Below, in pieces: positions 1-6,587 of a stretch of 11,400 bases of DNA. Within the stretch, counting starts at the first letter, position 1, and each line of letters opens with the position of its first letter. Under the pieces are notes generated by a model. That model was not told the DNA's origin. It did no database searches and was given only the letters and a program-made list of their open reading frames with translations. The position numbers were made by a program, and so were the translations under genes. Origin of the DNA: DASSWG01 sp035704905 (GTDB taxonomy: Bacteria; Bacteroidota; Bacteroidia; Flavobacteriales; Flavobacteriaceae); NCBI GenBank assembly GCA_035704905.1, contig DASSWN010000040.1:1-11400 (forward strand), written 5' to 3'.

Positions 1-752
1 TTAACAACGGTTTCAAGAAAACTTCTTGCCGATTCAAAGGATTGAAAAGTATTTAACTGGGAAAGTACACGGTCGTAATCGCTTGAATTTCCACCGAATA
101 AATGCTTGATAAAAACCAACCGATCATTCAGTCCAAAAGAAATCCCCTTTTTTAAACGGTCGTTCAACGATTTTTTGGTTTCGGAATTTCCGGTCGAAAT
201 TTTAGATTCGGACAAATTTTGCAAAGATTTTTTATTGGGTGCAGCTGTATTTTCGGTTTTTTCTTCGGAATGCGAACCATCTTCCGATTTTTTGGAGGTC
301 GATTTCTCAACCGGCTCGAACTGGGGCAAATCATCATAATGCACACCAAGTTTCCGCAGTTCGTTTTCAAAATCGTCGGAATGAAATATTTTTCCCAAAA
401 CATCCGGATTATCAGGCGGCATTTGTTCCACAATATCTTTTATCTTCTCGGTATTTGGTTCGGTGATTGCTTCGGGATTATAATGCGTTCCATCCGGTGC
501 ATAGCGATCTTCTTCTTCGGTTTCAGAAGATGATTTTTCTTCATCTATCCAATTTGGCGACACTTTCGTTTTATGGCCAAAGTTTCCTTTATTTTCCGTT
601 TTATCGACTTTCAATTCTTCCAAATAGGAAAGGATACAAAGATTCTCGTATGCCTTTCGCGTCAATTTTTTCAATTCGCCGAGATCGGTTTCGTTATTGG
701 AAAGAATTTTTTCAGCAATTAATTTTAGTTCCTGTTCAAGCGTCTTCTTCAT
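1..752 (-). CDS. Conserved Flavobacteriia hypothetical protein, C-terminus cut by the window edge
   Basis: Starting at ATG 752 and reading leftward there is an open frame of 250 complete codons with no stop before the edge. The protein begins with a charged amphipathic helix (about residues 1-50). A hydrophilic, Glu/Ser/Thr/Lys-rich, probably disordered middle follows (about 60-190). A compact C-terminal domain then begins, containing LNDRL at 196-200 and again at 208-212, followed by VFIKHLFGG and then DRVLSQLNTF. I know this C-terminal block from unnamed Flavobacteriia proteins, where it usually continues for a further 20-30 residues around a KPDYNNW-like motif, so little is missing. No catalytic motif, signal peptide or membrane segment is visible, so it is probably cytoplasmic. 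It is divergent from tdk across a 91-bp gap. Function unknown; I assign none. Confidence 0.85.
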   Translation of the reverse strand, partial: MKKTLEQELKLIAEKILSNNETDLGELKKLTRKAYENLCILSYLEELKVDKTENKGNFGHKTKVSPNWIDEEKSSSETEEEDRYAPDGTHYNPEAITEPNTEKIKDIVEQMPPDNPDVLGKIFHSDDFENELRKLGVHYDDLPQFEPVEKSTSKKSEDGSHSEEKTENTAAPNKKSLQNLSESKISTGNSETKKSLNDRLKKGISFGLNDRLVFIKHLFGGNSSDYDRVLSQLNTFQSFESARSFLETVV

Positions 753-770
753 AACTTTTTGATTTACTTT

Positions 771-800
771 TTTGGTGCGGTTGTATTTTTAGTAAATTTA
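771..800 (+). promoter_or_regulatory. Candidate tdk-alr promoter
   Basis: TTTG at 771-774 and TAAATTTA at 793-800 are separated by 18 bp. This resembles the Bacteroidota promoter (TTTG or TTG at -33, TAnnTTTG at -7), with one mismatch in the -7 box. Transcription would start near 807 and leave a leader of about 37 nt before tdk. TAAATTTA is self-complementary, so it could in principle also act in the -7 box of the divergent minus-strand gene, but I see no good -33 element for that direction. Confidence 0.45.
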
Positions 801-843
801 TCACACAGTAAAAGCCGTTGTTTTAAACCCTTAAAATTACAAA

Positions 844-1482
844 ATGTTTCTTGAAAATACCGTTAATCACAAAGAGCAATTTGGTTGGATCGAAGTCATT
901 TGCGGAAGTATGTTTTCCGGAAAGACCGAAGAGCTTATCCGACGGCTAAAACGGGCGCAATTTGCAAAGCAAAAAATTGAAATTTTCAAACCGGAAATCG
1001 ATCATCGTTATCACGAAGAAAAAGTAGTTTCGCATGATGCCAATGAAATTCGTTCCACACCGGTTCCTGCCGCGGCGCATATTCGCCTTTTGGCCGATGG
1101 CTGCGATGTGGTCGGAATAGATGAAGCTCAATTTTTCGATGCCGAAATTGTGAATGTTTGCAATGATTTGGCCAACAAAGGTTTGCGCGTGATCGTTGCC
1201 GGACTCGATATGGATTTTAAAGGAAATCCATTTGGCCCAATGCCTGCATTAATGGCAACCGCCGAATATGTTACGAAAGTTCATGCGGTATGCACGCGTA
1301 CCGGCAATTTGGCACAATATAGTTTTCGAAAAGCGGCAAGCGACGATTTGGTTTTGTTGGGCGAAACCGAAGAATACGAACCGCTGAGCAGGGCGGCCTA
1401 TTTTAAAGCCATGCTCCGGCAGAAAGTGAAAAATATGGAAGTAAAGGGCGAACAAGAACTTTCGGGAAAAACGCGGGAATAA
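844..1482 (+). CDS. tdk: Thymidine kinase (type II, TK1-like)
   Basis: Phosphorylates thymidine (and deoxyuridine) with ATP to give dTMP, the salvage route to dTTP; cytoplasmic and usually tetrameric. The protein has 212 residues, the normal size. The P-loop GSMFSGKT is at 21-28. DEAQFF carries the presumed catalytic Glu94. GLDMDFKGNPFGPM is the conserved mid-region, and the nucleoside-binding lasso lies in about 150-185. The family's structural zinc is normally held by two CxxC pairs. Here the first pair is C150/T153 and the second is S182/A185, so three of four ligands are absent. From memory this is the usual state in Flavobacteriia and need not mean loss of activity. The stop overlaps the alr start by one base (TAATG), implying translational coupling. 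Confidence 0.97.
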   Translation: MFLENTVNHKEQFGWIEVICGSMFSGKTEELIRRLKRAQFAKQKIEIFKPEIDHRYHEEKVVSHDANEIRSTPVPAAAHIRLLADGCDVVGIDEAQFFDAEIVNVCNDLANKGLRVIVAGLDMDFKGNPFGPMPALMATAEYVTKVHAVCTRTGNLAQYSFRKAASDDLVLLGETEEYEPLSRAAYFKAMLRQKVKNMEVKGEQELSGKTRE

Positions 1483-2588
1483 TGTCCAATATAACCGAAA
1501 CTGTTCTAGAAATCGATTTGAATTCCTTGGCGCATAATTATTACTACTTGCGTTCAAAAATATCCGGAAAGACCAAATTCATGGCAGTTGTGAAGGCTTT
1601 TGCCTATGGCAGCGATTCTGTTCAAATTGGACAAAAACTGGAAAAATTGGGAGTCGATGCGTTGGCCGTTGCTTATGTTTCCGAAGGAATTGCCCTGCGA
1701 AAAAATGGTGTGAAATTACCTATTTTGGTTTTGCATCCACAGATGGGTCATTTTTCAGAAATAATCAACTATGAATTGATGCCGAGCCTTTACAGTCAAC
1801 TGATTCTGAATGGCTTTATTAAAGAAGCGGAAAAATATTGCAAAAAAGATTATCCGGTGCATTTGAAATTGAATACCGGTTTGAATCGGTTGGGATTTGA
1901 AGGAAATGAAATAAATGCGCTTTTAAATTCTTTGAAAAATACGAAAGCAATAAAAGTTGAAGGTGTTTTTTCACATTTGGCAGCTAGTGAAGATGCTTCC
2001 GAAAAAGCTTTTTCTTTACAGCAAATGGAGGAATTTCAAAGCTTTACTTCCCAACTAATCAAAAACCTAAATTATCGTCCGTTGTTACATCTTTGCAACA
2101 CTTCAGGAATTTTAAATTACCCGCAGGCTCATTTCGATATGGTTCGTAGCGGCATTGCTTTATACGGCTTTGGAAATTCGGCCAAAGAAGATGCAAATTT
2201 AATTCCCGTGGCTTCGCTAAAAACCCTTATTTCGCAAATTCATGAAGTTCTTGTTGGAAGTTCTGTCGGATACAACCGTGGGTTCATTGCAAAACGCCCG
2301 ACCCGTATAGCAACGCTTCCGTTGGGTCATGCCGATGGAATCAATCGTATTTATGGCAAGGGAAAAGGTATAGTTTCCGTAAACGGAAATCCGGCACCCA
2401 TTGTTGGAAATGTATGCATGGATATGATTATGATCGATGTATCGGGCATTGATTGCCAAGAGGGCGATGAAGTGCTTATTTTTGGGAAAAACAAAAGTGC
2501 AGAAGAATTCGCAAACCGTGCGGGAACAATTTCATACGAACTCATCACCTCCATTTCACAACGGGTGAAAAGAAAAATTTTGGACTGA
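1482..2588 (+). CDS. alr: Alanine racemase
   Basis: PLP-dependent interconversion of L- and D-alanine, supplying D-Ala for the peptidoglycan stem peptide. The protein has 368 residues, normal for a stand-alone enzyme. It has an N-terminal TIM barrel and a C-terminal beta domain. The PLP lysine is K38 in VVKAFAYGS (most families have VKANAYGHG). The second catalytic base is Y264 in SVGYNRGF. LNTGLNRLGF, HLCNTSG, MVRSGIALYG and GNVCMDMIMIDVS are further conserved segments. Many Bacteroidales fuse this enzyme behind MurF; here it stands alone. It overlaps tdk by one base, so both genes are probably read from the tdk promoter. I see no convincing terminator in the 78-bp gap before the convergent minus-strand gene. 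Confidence 0.97.
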   Translation: MSNITETVLEIDLNSLAHNYYYLRSKISGKTKFMAVVKAFAYGSDSVQIGQKLEKLGVDALAVAYVSEGIALRKNGVKLPILVLHPQMGHFSEIINYELMPSLYSQLILNGFIKEAEKYCKKDYPVHLKLNTGLNRLGFEGNEINALLNSLKNTKAIKVEGVFSHLAASEDASEKAFSLQQMEEFQSFTSQLIKNLNYRPLLHLCNTSGILNYPQAHFDMVRSGIALYGFGNSAKEDANLIPVASLKTLISQIHEVLVGSSVGYNRGFIAKRPTRIATLPLGHADGINRIYGKGKGIVSVNGNPAPIVGNVCMDMIMIDVSGIDCQEGDEVLIFGKNKSAEEFANRAGTISYELITSISQRVKRKILD

Positions 2589-2666
2589 AAAAACCCGTTC
2601 CAAAAGGAAAGCGGAAAATCTGCAAAAATTAAATAATTAAACTTCTTGTTGCGTAGAGAAATTATA

Positions 2667-2882
2667 TTATTTGCGGCCCATACGAAAAATACTGGCCACG
2701 GTTTTGAAAAGAATGGCTTTTTTGGTCAATGAAGCAATAAAGTTGGCCGCCATGGAAACAGGCGAAAAATCTTCTTTGATTTCTGAAAAAGAAGACCGTA
2801 TTTCTTCCCGTTCTATTTTCGACTGCAGTTTCAAAATTCGCAGATCGCGATCAATTTCATCAAAAGTTCTATAAATTTTCAT
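2667..2882 (-). CDS. DUF6327 family small protein
   Basis: A 71-residue basic protein. The first about 40 residues are charged and probably helical (DEIDRDLRILKLQSKIEREEI). They are followed by SSFSEIKEDFSP and a moderately hydrophobic tail ending in basic residues (RMGRK). This matches the small flavobacterial proteins grouped as DUF6327, which commonly lie just after a YtxH-domain gene and a holin-like gene, as here. The tail (about 43-66) is amphipathic rather than a clear membrane span, so membrane association is possible but unproven. It starts 42 bp after the holin-like stop and is last in the minus-strand operon, convergent with alr. Function unknown; the neighbourhood suggests an envelope or general stress role. 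Confidence 0.8.
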   Translation of the reverse strand: MKIYRTFDEIDRDLRILKLQSKIEREEIRSSFSEIKEDFSPVSMAANFIASLTKKAILFKTVASIFRMGRK

Positions 2883-2924
2883 AAGATAGGAATTGTTTAT
2901 GAATCTGAAATTGGAAAGGAAATT

Positions 2925-3356
2925 TTATAATTCTGTTCGCCACGACTGCTCTTGCCCAGTATCTACAATATCCTCCACTTCTTCTTTCACACTTTCGCCA
3001 TAATCTGTTTCGTTGAAAATGAATTTAGAAAATTTTTCCAAGAAAATGCGTTCAATCAGTTTTCTCCAGAAAACAAGGATAAGAATGAAAAGGATAAGGT
3101 ATATCCCGCCAATTATGAAAAAACCTCCACTTAAACTATTAATAGATCGTCCAATCAGAATCGCAAAACCAAAAGAAATAAACGCCAAGAAAAACAAGAA
3201 AATGCTTCCGACAATCAGCAGTTTCCCAAACAAGGAAATGCCTTTCATGGACTTTTTGAAAAAGTCCAATTTATAATAGGCGACCATATTCGATAGATAT
3301 GCCTCGATATGGTCGCCCAATTCATCAATATGATCGGTCAGTTGTTTGAATGCCAT
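2925..3356 (-). CDS. Holin-like membrane protein (Phage_holin_3_6 / DUF1469-like)
   Basis: A 143-residue inner-membrane protein. An amphipathic N-terminal region (1-38, with regularly spaced charged residues) precedes two strong membrane helices at about 46-68 and 77-97, separated by a short glycine-rich turn. A charged, acidic C-terminal tail (98-143) follows. This layout matches the family named for phage holins (Phage_holin_3_6). Chromosomal members are not phage genes and typically sit beside YtxH or YqjD-like stress proteins. The start lies 6 bp after the YtxH stop, so the two are very likely cotranscribed. No lysin or phage structural gene is nearby, so I reject a lysis role. Exact function unknown. 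Confidence 0.87.
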   Translation of the reverse strand: MAFKQLTDHIDELGDHIEAYLSNMVAYYKLDFFKKSMKGISLFGKLLIVGSIFLFFLAFISFGFAILIGRSINSLSGGFFIIGGIYLILFILILVFWRKLIERIFLEKFSKFIFNETDYGESVKEEVEDIVDTGQEQSWRTEL

Positions 3357-3362
3357 TGCGTA

Positions 3363-3749
3363 TTAGGCTATTGCGTTCTTTCCTTTTACAGTAAGCTCTT
3401 CACTGTTGTTGTTCTTTTTTACATCTTTGTGCAGGCGTGCATTTTTGGCGCGCAATTCTTCCAATTTTCCTTCCAAAGCTACGATAATATCATCGGCTTT
3501 GTAACTTGCGGAAGAAAGTGTTTCTTCCAGTTTTGAATCGAAACTACTTTTTGCCTTTCTCGCCTTCTTGCTTAGCCGATCGGTGGTTTCGTGCAGTTGG
3601 CGATCGAACCTGGATTTTGCTTTCATAGCGCCTTCGCTTAATTTTTCGCGGGTAACTTCCCCCTTATCGGGCGCATAGAGCAAAGCTACACCTGCTCCAA
3701 CAATTGCTCCAGTTATTAAAGCGACCAATGTGTTTCCTGAATTTTCCAT
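3363..3749 (-). CDS. YtxH-domain protein
   Basis: A 128-residue protein with the YtxH hallmark. A single N-terminal hydrophobic helix (about 8-25, rich in Gly and Ala, ending in ALLYAPDKG) is followed by a long charged helical region (about 30-110) made of Lys/Glu/Ser/Ala repeats such as KAKSRFDRQL and KAKSSFDSKL, which look like an internal repeat. The expected topology is a membrane anchor with a cytoplasmic or membrane-following amphipathic rod. Related proteins (YtxH, YqjD-like) are often induced by general stress or stationary phase. This is the first gene of the minus-strand trio and carries the operon's candidate promoter. Family assignment is sound; the cellular role is inferred from relatives. 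Confidence 0.88.
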   Translation of the reverse strand: MENSGNTLVALITGAIVGAGVALLYAPDKGEVTREKLSEGAMKAKSRFDRQLHETTDRLSKKARKAKSSFDSKLEETLSSASYKADDIIVALEGKLEELRAKNARLHKDVKKNNNSEELTVKGKNAIA

Positions 3750-3787
3750 AGTATTTGATTGTTTTTTTAATTAATTTACTAACTTTT

Positions 3788-3833
3788 CAAAGATAAAACA
3801 AAGAGCCGCCATCGCTTGTTAACAACCGGTTAA
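3788..3833 (-). promoter_or_regulatory. Candidate promoter and upstream inverted repeats of the YtxH operon
   Basis: On the minus strand TATCTTTG at 3795-3788 is an exact TAnnTTTG -7 box, giving a start near 3781 and a leader of about 30 nt. No good -33 TTG lies at the normal spacing; the nearest TTG is 27 bp away. In its place are two overlapping symmetric sequences: TTGTTAACAA (3816-3825) and TTAAC-N5-GTTAA (3819-3833). A weak promoter with a symmetric element around -33 suggests control by a regulator, but this is inference. Confidence 0.5.
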
Positions 3834-3974
3834 TATATATGGAAAAACCCTTAAATTATTCTTAAGTAGTTTCATTTTTTTCAATAGAATGAAGTAGTTG
3901 GCCAAAAGCATCCCTTTCCGTTTTTGGTGGCTAATTCAGTTTCGAATTTTGAAAGAAAATTACTGAAACCGTGC
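3834..3974. other. Gap downstream of glnS
   Basis: The 141 bp between the YtxH-side inverted repeats and the glnS stop hold no gene that I can support. On the minus strand CTTAA-N6-TTAAG (around 3850-3866) followed by a short T run, and a TTCATT/AATGAA pair around 3870-3890, could form weak A+T hairpins ending glnS transcription. Neither is strong enough to call a terminator. Confidence 0.4.
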
Positions 3975-5660
3975 TTATTTTGACCACGAATCCCGAAGCC
4001 CAACCGTTCTGTTGAAAACCGGTTTCCCGGGGGAACTATCTTTATCCACACAGAAATAACCAATGCGCTGGAACTGAAAATGATCGAGTTCTTTGGCCTC
4101 TTGTAAACTGGGTTCCACGAAACCCTGAATTATCTTCAAAGAATTTGGGTTTACATATTCTATAAAATCTTTTTCCTTATCCGCATCCGGGGATTCGACA
4201 GTGAACAAGCGTTCGTACAACCTGATTTCGGCTTTTAAAGCATGTTTTGCCGAAACCCAATGCAAGGTTCCTTTTACTTTTCGTTGCGATTCTTCCGTGC
4301 CGCTGCCACTCTTGCTTTTAGGGTCGTAACTGCAATGGATTACATTAATGTTGCCTTCGGAATCTTTTTCCACTGCTTCACCTTTGATAATGTAGGCGTT
4401 TTTCAAACGGACTTCTTTCCCCAGGGTTAAACGGAAAAATTTTCTGTTGGCTTCCTCTTTAAAATCTTCACGTTCAATATAAAGTTCTTTGGAAAATGGA
4501 ACTTTGCGGGAGCCGGATTGTTCGTCTTCGGGATTACCTGCCTGTCCGGTAGGCAGGTTTTCGGCTTCCAGCCATTCTTCTCCTTCATAATTGTCGATCA
4601 CCAATTTCACCGGATCCAAAACGCCCATAACACGTGGTGCGGTTTTGTTCAAATCTTCACGCGCACAAAATTCCAAATGAGCAACATCGATTAAATTTTC
4701 GCGTTTCCCCACACCAATGGATTCCGCAAATCGGCGAATGGAAGCCGGCGTGTAGCCTCTTCGTCGCAATCCTGAAATTGTCGGCATTCGCGGATCGTCC
4801 CAAGATTCCACAATATTTCTTTCCACCAAAGTGGCCAATTTCCGTTTGCTTACAACGGTGTGGCTTAAATTTCGACGGGCAAATTCACGCTGTTTCGGCC
4901 TAAACTCGTTTGGCGAGCTAATTTTTTCCAGAAACCAGTTGTACAATTCGCGGTGGGGCAAAAATTCCAAGGTGCAAAACGAATGGGAAATTTCTTCTAT
5001 GAAATCACTTTCACCATGGGCCCAATCATACATCGGATAAATTTTCCATTCTTCGCCGGTTCGATGATGGCTTTTATGCAAACAACGGTACATTACAGGA
5101 TCGCGCATGAGCATATTGGGTGCCGCCATATCAATTTTAGCACGCAAAACGTGGGCGCCTTCCGGGGTTTCCCCATTTTTCATGGCTTCGAACAAAGCTA
5201 AGTTTTCTTCCACCGAACGATTTCGAAACGGACTTGCTTTTCCGGGTTCTTTTGGGGTTCCTTTTTGTTCGGCAATTACTGCGGAAGCTTGGCTGTCCAC
5301 ATAAGCATATCCATTTTTTATCAGTTCCATCGCCCAGTCATACAATTGCTGAAAATAATCGGAAGCGAAACATTGCTTTTCCCAGGAAAAACCCAGCCAT
5401 TCCACATCTTTTTTGATAGCATCGACAAAGGCTTGTTCTTCTTTAATGGGATTCGTATCGTCAAAGCGCAAATTGACCGGAGCACCGTATTTTTCACCCA
5501 AACCAAAATTCAAGCAAATCGCCGAAGCGTGGCCAATATGCAAATAACCGTTGGGCTCAGGCGGAAAACGGAATTTCAAATCTTCCAATTTGTAACCTGA
5601 TCTCAAATCTTCTTCAATGATTTGTTCAATGAAATTGAGCGGTTTGTGTTCTTCTTTCAT
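3975..5660 (-). CDS. glnS: Glutaminyl-tRNA synthetase with an in-frame repeat insertion
   Basis: Charges tRNA-Gln with glutamine using ATP; class I synthetase, cytoplasmic. The protein has 561 residues (E. coli 554). The catalytic Rossmann domain shows PPEPNGYLHIGH with HIGH at 41-44, LRFDDTNP, and the second ATP motif VVSKRKL with SKRKL at 271-275. The C-terminal anticodon-binding beta barrels carry GSRKVPFS, LGKEVRLKNAYII, GTLHWVSAKHA and the usual ending FNRTVGLRDSWSK. Residues 369-375 (LPTGQAG) are not part of the family. They are encoded by a palindrome inserted between two Asn codons of the normal ENNPEDE segment, and the frame is kept. A direct glnS means this organism need not depend on the GatCAB amidotransferase route for Gln-tRNA. 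The gene stands alone on its strand, divergent from the DUF2975 gene. Confidence 0.98.
   Translation of the reverse strand: MKEEHKPLNFIEQIIEEDLRSGYKLEDLKFRFPPEPNGYLHIGHASAICLNFGLGEKYGAPVNLRFDDTNPIKEEQAFVDAIKKDVEWLGFSWEKQCFASDYFQQLYDWAMELIKNGYAYVDSQASAVIAEQKGTPKEPGKASPFRNRSVEENLALFEAMKNGETPEGAHVLRAKIDMAAPNMLMRDPVMYRCLHKSHHRTGEEWKIYPMYDWAHGESDFIEEISHSFCTLEFLPHRELYNWFLEKISSPNEFRPKQREFARRNLSHTVVSKRKLATLVERNIVESWDDPRMPTISGLRRRGYTPASIRRFAESIGVGKRENLIDVAHLEFCAREDLNKTAPRVMGVLDPVKLVIDNYEGEEWLEAENLPTGQAGNPEDEQSGSRKVPFSKELYIEREDFKEEANRKFFRLTLGKEVRLKNAYIIKGEAVEKDSEGNINVIHCSYDPKSKSGSGTEESQRKVKGTLHWVSAKHALKAEIRLYERLFTVESPDADKEKDFIEYVNPNSLKIIQGFVEPSLQEAKELDHFQFQRIGYFCVDKDSSPGKPVFNRTVGLRDSWSK
4536..4558. repeat. 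Palindromic insertion inside glnS
   Basis: Arms ACCTGCCT (4536-4543) and AGGCAGGT (4551-4558) are exact inverted repeats around a 7-nt centre containing CCGG. Read on the glnS strand the element adds LPTGQAG. Removing 21 bp restores the expected ENNPEDE. From memory, the same palindrome type and its translations (LPTGQAG, LPAGRQ-like peptides) recur in many Bacteroidota and candidate-phylum genomes, both between and within genes. I see no second copy in this window. Confidence 0.8.
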
Positions 5661-5679
5661 AATGAATTAAAATGGATGG

Positions 5680-5687
5680 CAAAGTTA
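5680..5687 (-). promoter_or_regulatory. Candidate -7 box of glnS
   Basis: TAACTTTG on the minus strand exactly fits TAnnTTTG. It would start transcription near 5674, only about 13 nt before the glnS ATG. TTTG at 5705-5702 is 14 bp upstream, shorter than the usual 17-23 bp spacing, so the -33 element is uncertain. Confidence 0.4.
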
Positions 5688-5753
5688 GGAAATTGAATGG
5701 ACAAACGAGTCCGTGCATAAATAGGAATTATGGAATTTTATTTAAAAATTTAT

Positions 5754-5791
5754 TATCGTTTTTCGATATTTAATCTATCTTTGTCGATATT
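5754..5791 (+). promoter_or_regulatory. Candidate promoter and operator of the DUF2975-Xre pair
   Basis: TATCTTTG at 5776-5783 is an exact Bacteroidota -7 box, placing the start near 5790 and leaving about 20 nt before ATG 5811. It is surrounded by CGATA half-sites. TATCG-TTTTT-CGATA (5754-5768) is a perfect inverted repeat. TCGATATT occurs at 5763-5770 and again at 5784-5791, exactly 21 bp apart (two helical turns), so one copy lies at the -7 to +1 region. There is no TTG at the usual -33 spacing. The arrangement fits repression by a small DNA-binding protein, most simply the Xre-type product of this operon; that link is inference. Confidence 0.55.
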
Positions 5792-5810
5792 AATCCAAGA
5801 ATATTTTATC

Positions 5811-6320
5811 ATGAAACGAATCTACCGACTTCAAACCCTTCTTGAGCTGACCATCTGGGGAAGTGCAATTTTAATCGGTGTGGCTGCCATCGCTTTTATT
5901 TTCGCTATTGCCACCAATGATTTTTCTTCAATAAAAATCTACGGATTGGAAAAAAATCTTACCAATACAACTGTTTGGGAAAAAATAATTCTTGGTTTAA
6001 ATGTGTTCGGATATGCAATTTTTTTCTGGGGTTTATTTAAACTGAAAGAATTGGTTTCGTGTTTTGTGAAGCGCAACTTTTTTACACCCAAAACAGTTCT
6101 GTTGTCCAAAGAGATCGGTTTCCTATTCCTGTTTTCAGCAATCGCAACAAATGTGCCCATGTATTTCTACCAAGTGTTTTCCAACGAAAATTTTCGGATT
6201 GGCGGGATTACACCTGATTCTTTTCTCTTTCTAATTATTATCGGAATTTTTTTTCGGACCCTCGGTTATCTCTTTCAGGAAGCCGGGCATTTTCAAGAAG
6301 ATTCTGAATTAACAGTTTAA
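5811..6320 (+). CDS. DUF2975 family membrane protein
   Basis: A 169-residue protein with four predicted membrane helices (about 10-34, 57-79, 101-122, 136-156) and the family's usual ending, FQEDSELTV. I chose ATG 5811 (MKRIYRLQ) over the in-frame ATG 5730. The earlier one lies upstream of the -7 box at 5776-5783, and its 27 extra residues do not look like the family. The stop is 3 bp from the start of a small Xre-type regulator, the classic pairing for DUF2975. By that association it is thought to be a membrane partner or target of the regulator, but no biochemical role is known to me. Confidence 0.88.
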   Translation: MKRIYRLQTLLELTIWGSAILIGVAAIAFIFAIATNDFSSIKIYGLEKNLTNTTVWEKIILGLNVFGYAIFFWGLFKLKELVSCFVKRNFFTPKTVLLSKEIGFLFLFSAIATNVPMYFYQVFSNENFRIGGITPDSFLFLIIIGIFFRTLGYLFQEAGHFQEDSELTV

Positions 6321-6323
6321 GCA

Positions 6324-6527
6324 ATGCCCATTGTCATCAATTTAGATGTGATGCTCGCAAAAAGAAAAATGCGAAGCAACGATTTGGCGGAAAAGGTCGG
6401 CATTACACCGGCGAACCTTTCGGTTTTGAAAACCGGAAAAGCACGTGCGATCCGTTTTTCAACACTGGCGTGCATTTGTGAAATTTTAGATTGCCAGCCC
6501 GGCGATATTCTGGAATATCAAAAATGA
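6324..6527 (+). CDS. Small Xre-type HTH regulator (Cro/CI, YozG-like)
   Basis: A 67-residue protein that is essentially one DNA-binding domain. MPIVINLDVMLAKRKM leads into the helix-turn-helix at about 17-40 (NDLAEKVGITPANLSVLKTGK). AIRFSTLACICEILDCQPGDILEY follows, the signature ending of the YozG-like Xre family. There is no sensor domain, so the signal must come from a partner, plausibly the DUF2975 membrane protein encoded 3 bp upstream. Short regulators of this type commonly act on their own operon; the CGATA half-sites at 5754-5791 are the obvious candidate target. Family and pairing are clear; the target and signal are inferred. It converges on purE. Confidence 0.93.
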   Translation: MPIVINLDVMLAKRKMRSNDLAEKVGITPANLSVLKTGKARAIRFSTLACICEILDCQPGDILEYQK

Positions 6528-6587
6528 AAAAACAGCTTGTTTCCAAAACCTAAAACCTCTGGAAATCTTTTAAAAACAAATCGCGAC

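Noticed and set aside
753..843. Bidirectional promoter from the self-complementary TAAATTTA
   Set aside because: Only the plus direction has a properly spaced TTTG. The minus-strand gene needs a promoter here but I cannot place it.
2925..3356. Phage lysis module suggested by the holin-like protein
   Set aside because: No endolysin, phage structural gene or integrase is present. The family name is historical and the neighbours are YtxH and DUF6327 stress-type genes.
5265..5600. A 111-codon plus-strand open frame opposite glnS
   Set aside because: It lies wholly inside the conserved catalytic region of glnS on the opposite strand and its translation resembles no protein family. It is a by-product of glnS codon use.
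5730..5810. Longer N-terminus for the DUF2975 protein from ATG 5730
   Set aside because: The extra codons run over the exact -7 box and CGATA half-sites, so this ATG would not be in the transcript.
6528..6587. Terminator between the Xre gene and purE
   Set aside because: AAACA-N3-TGTTT with a short T run on the minus strand has only a 5-bp, A+T-rich stem. It is too weak to call, though transcripts must end near here.
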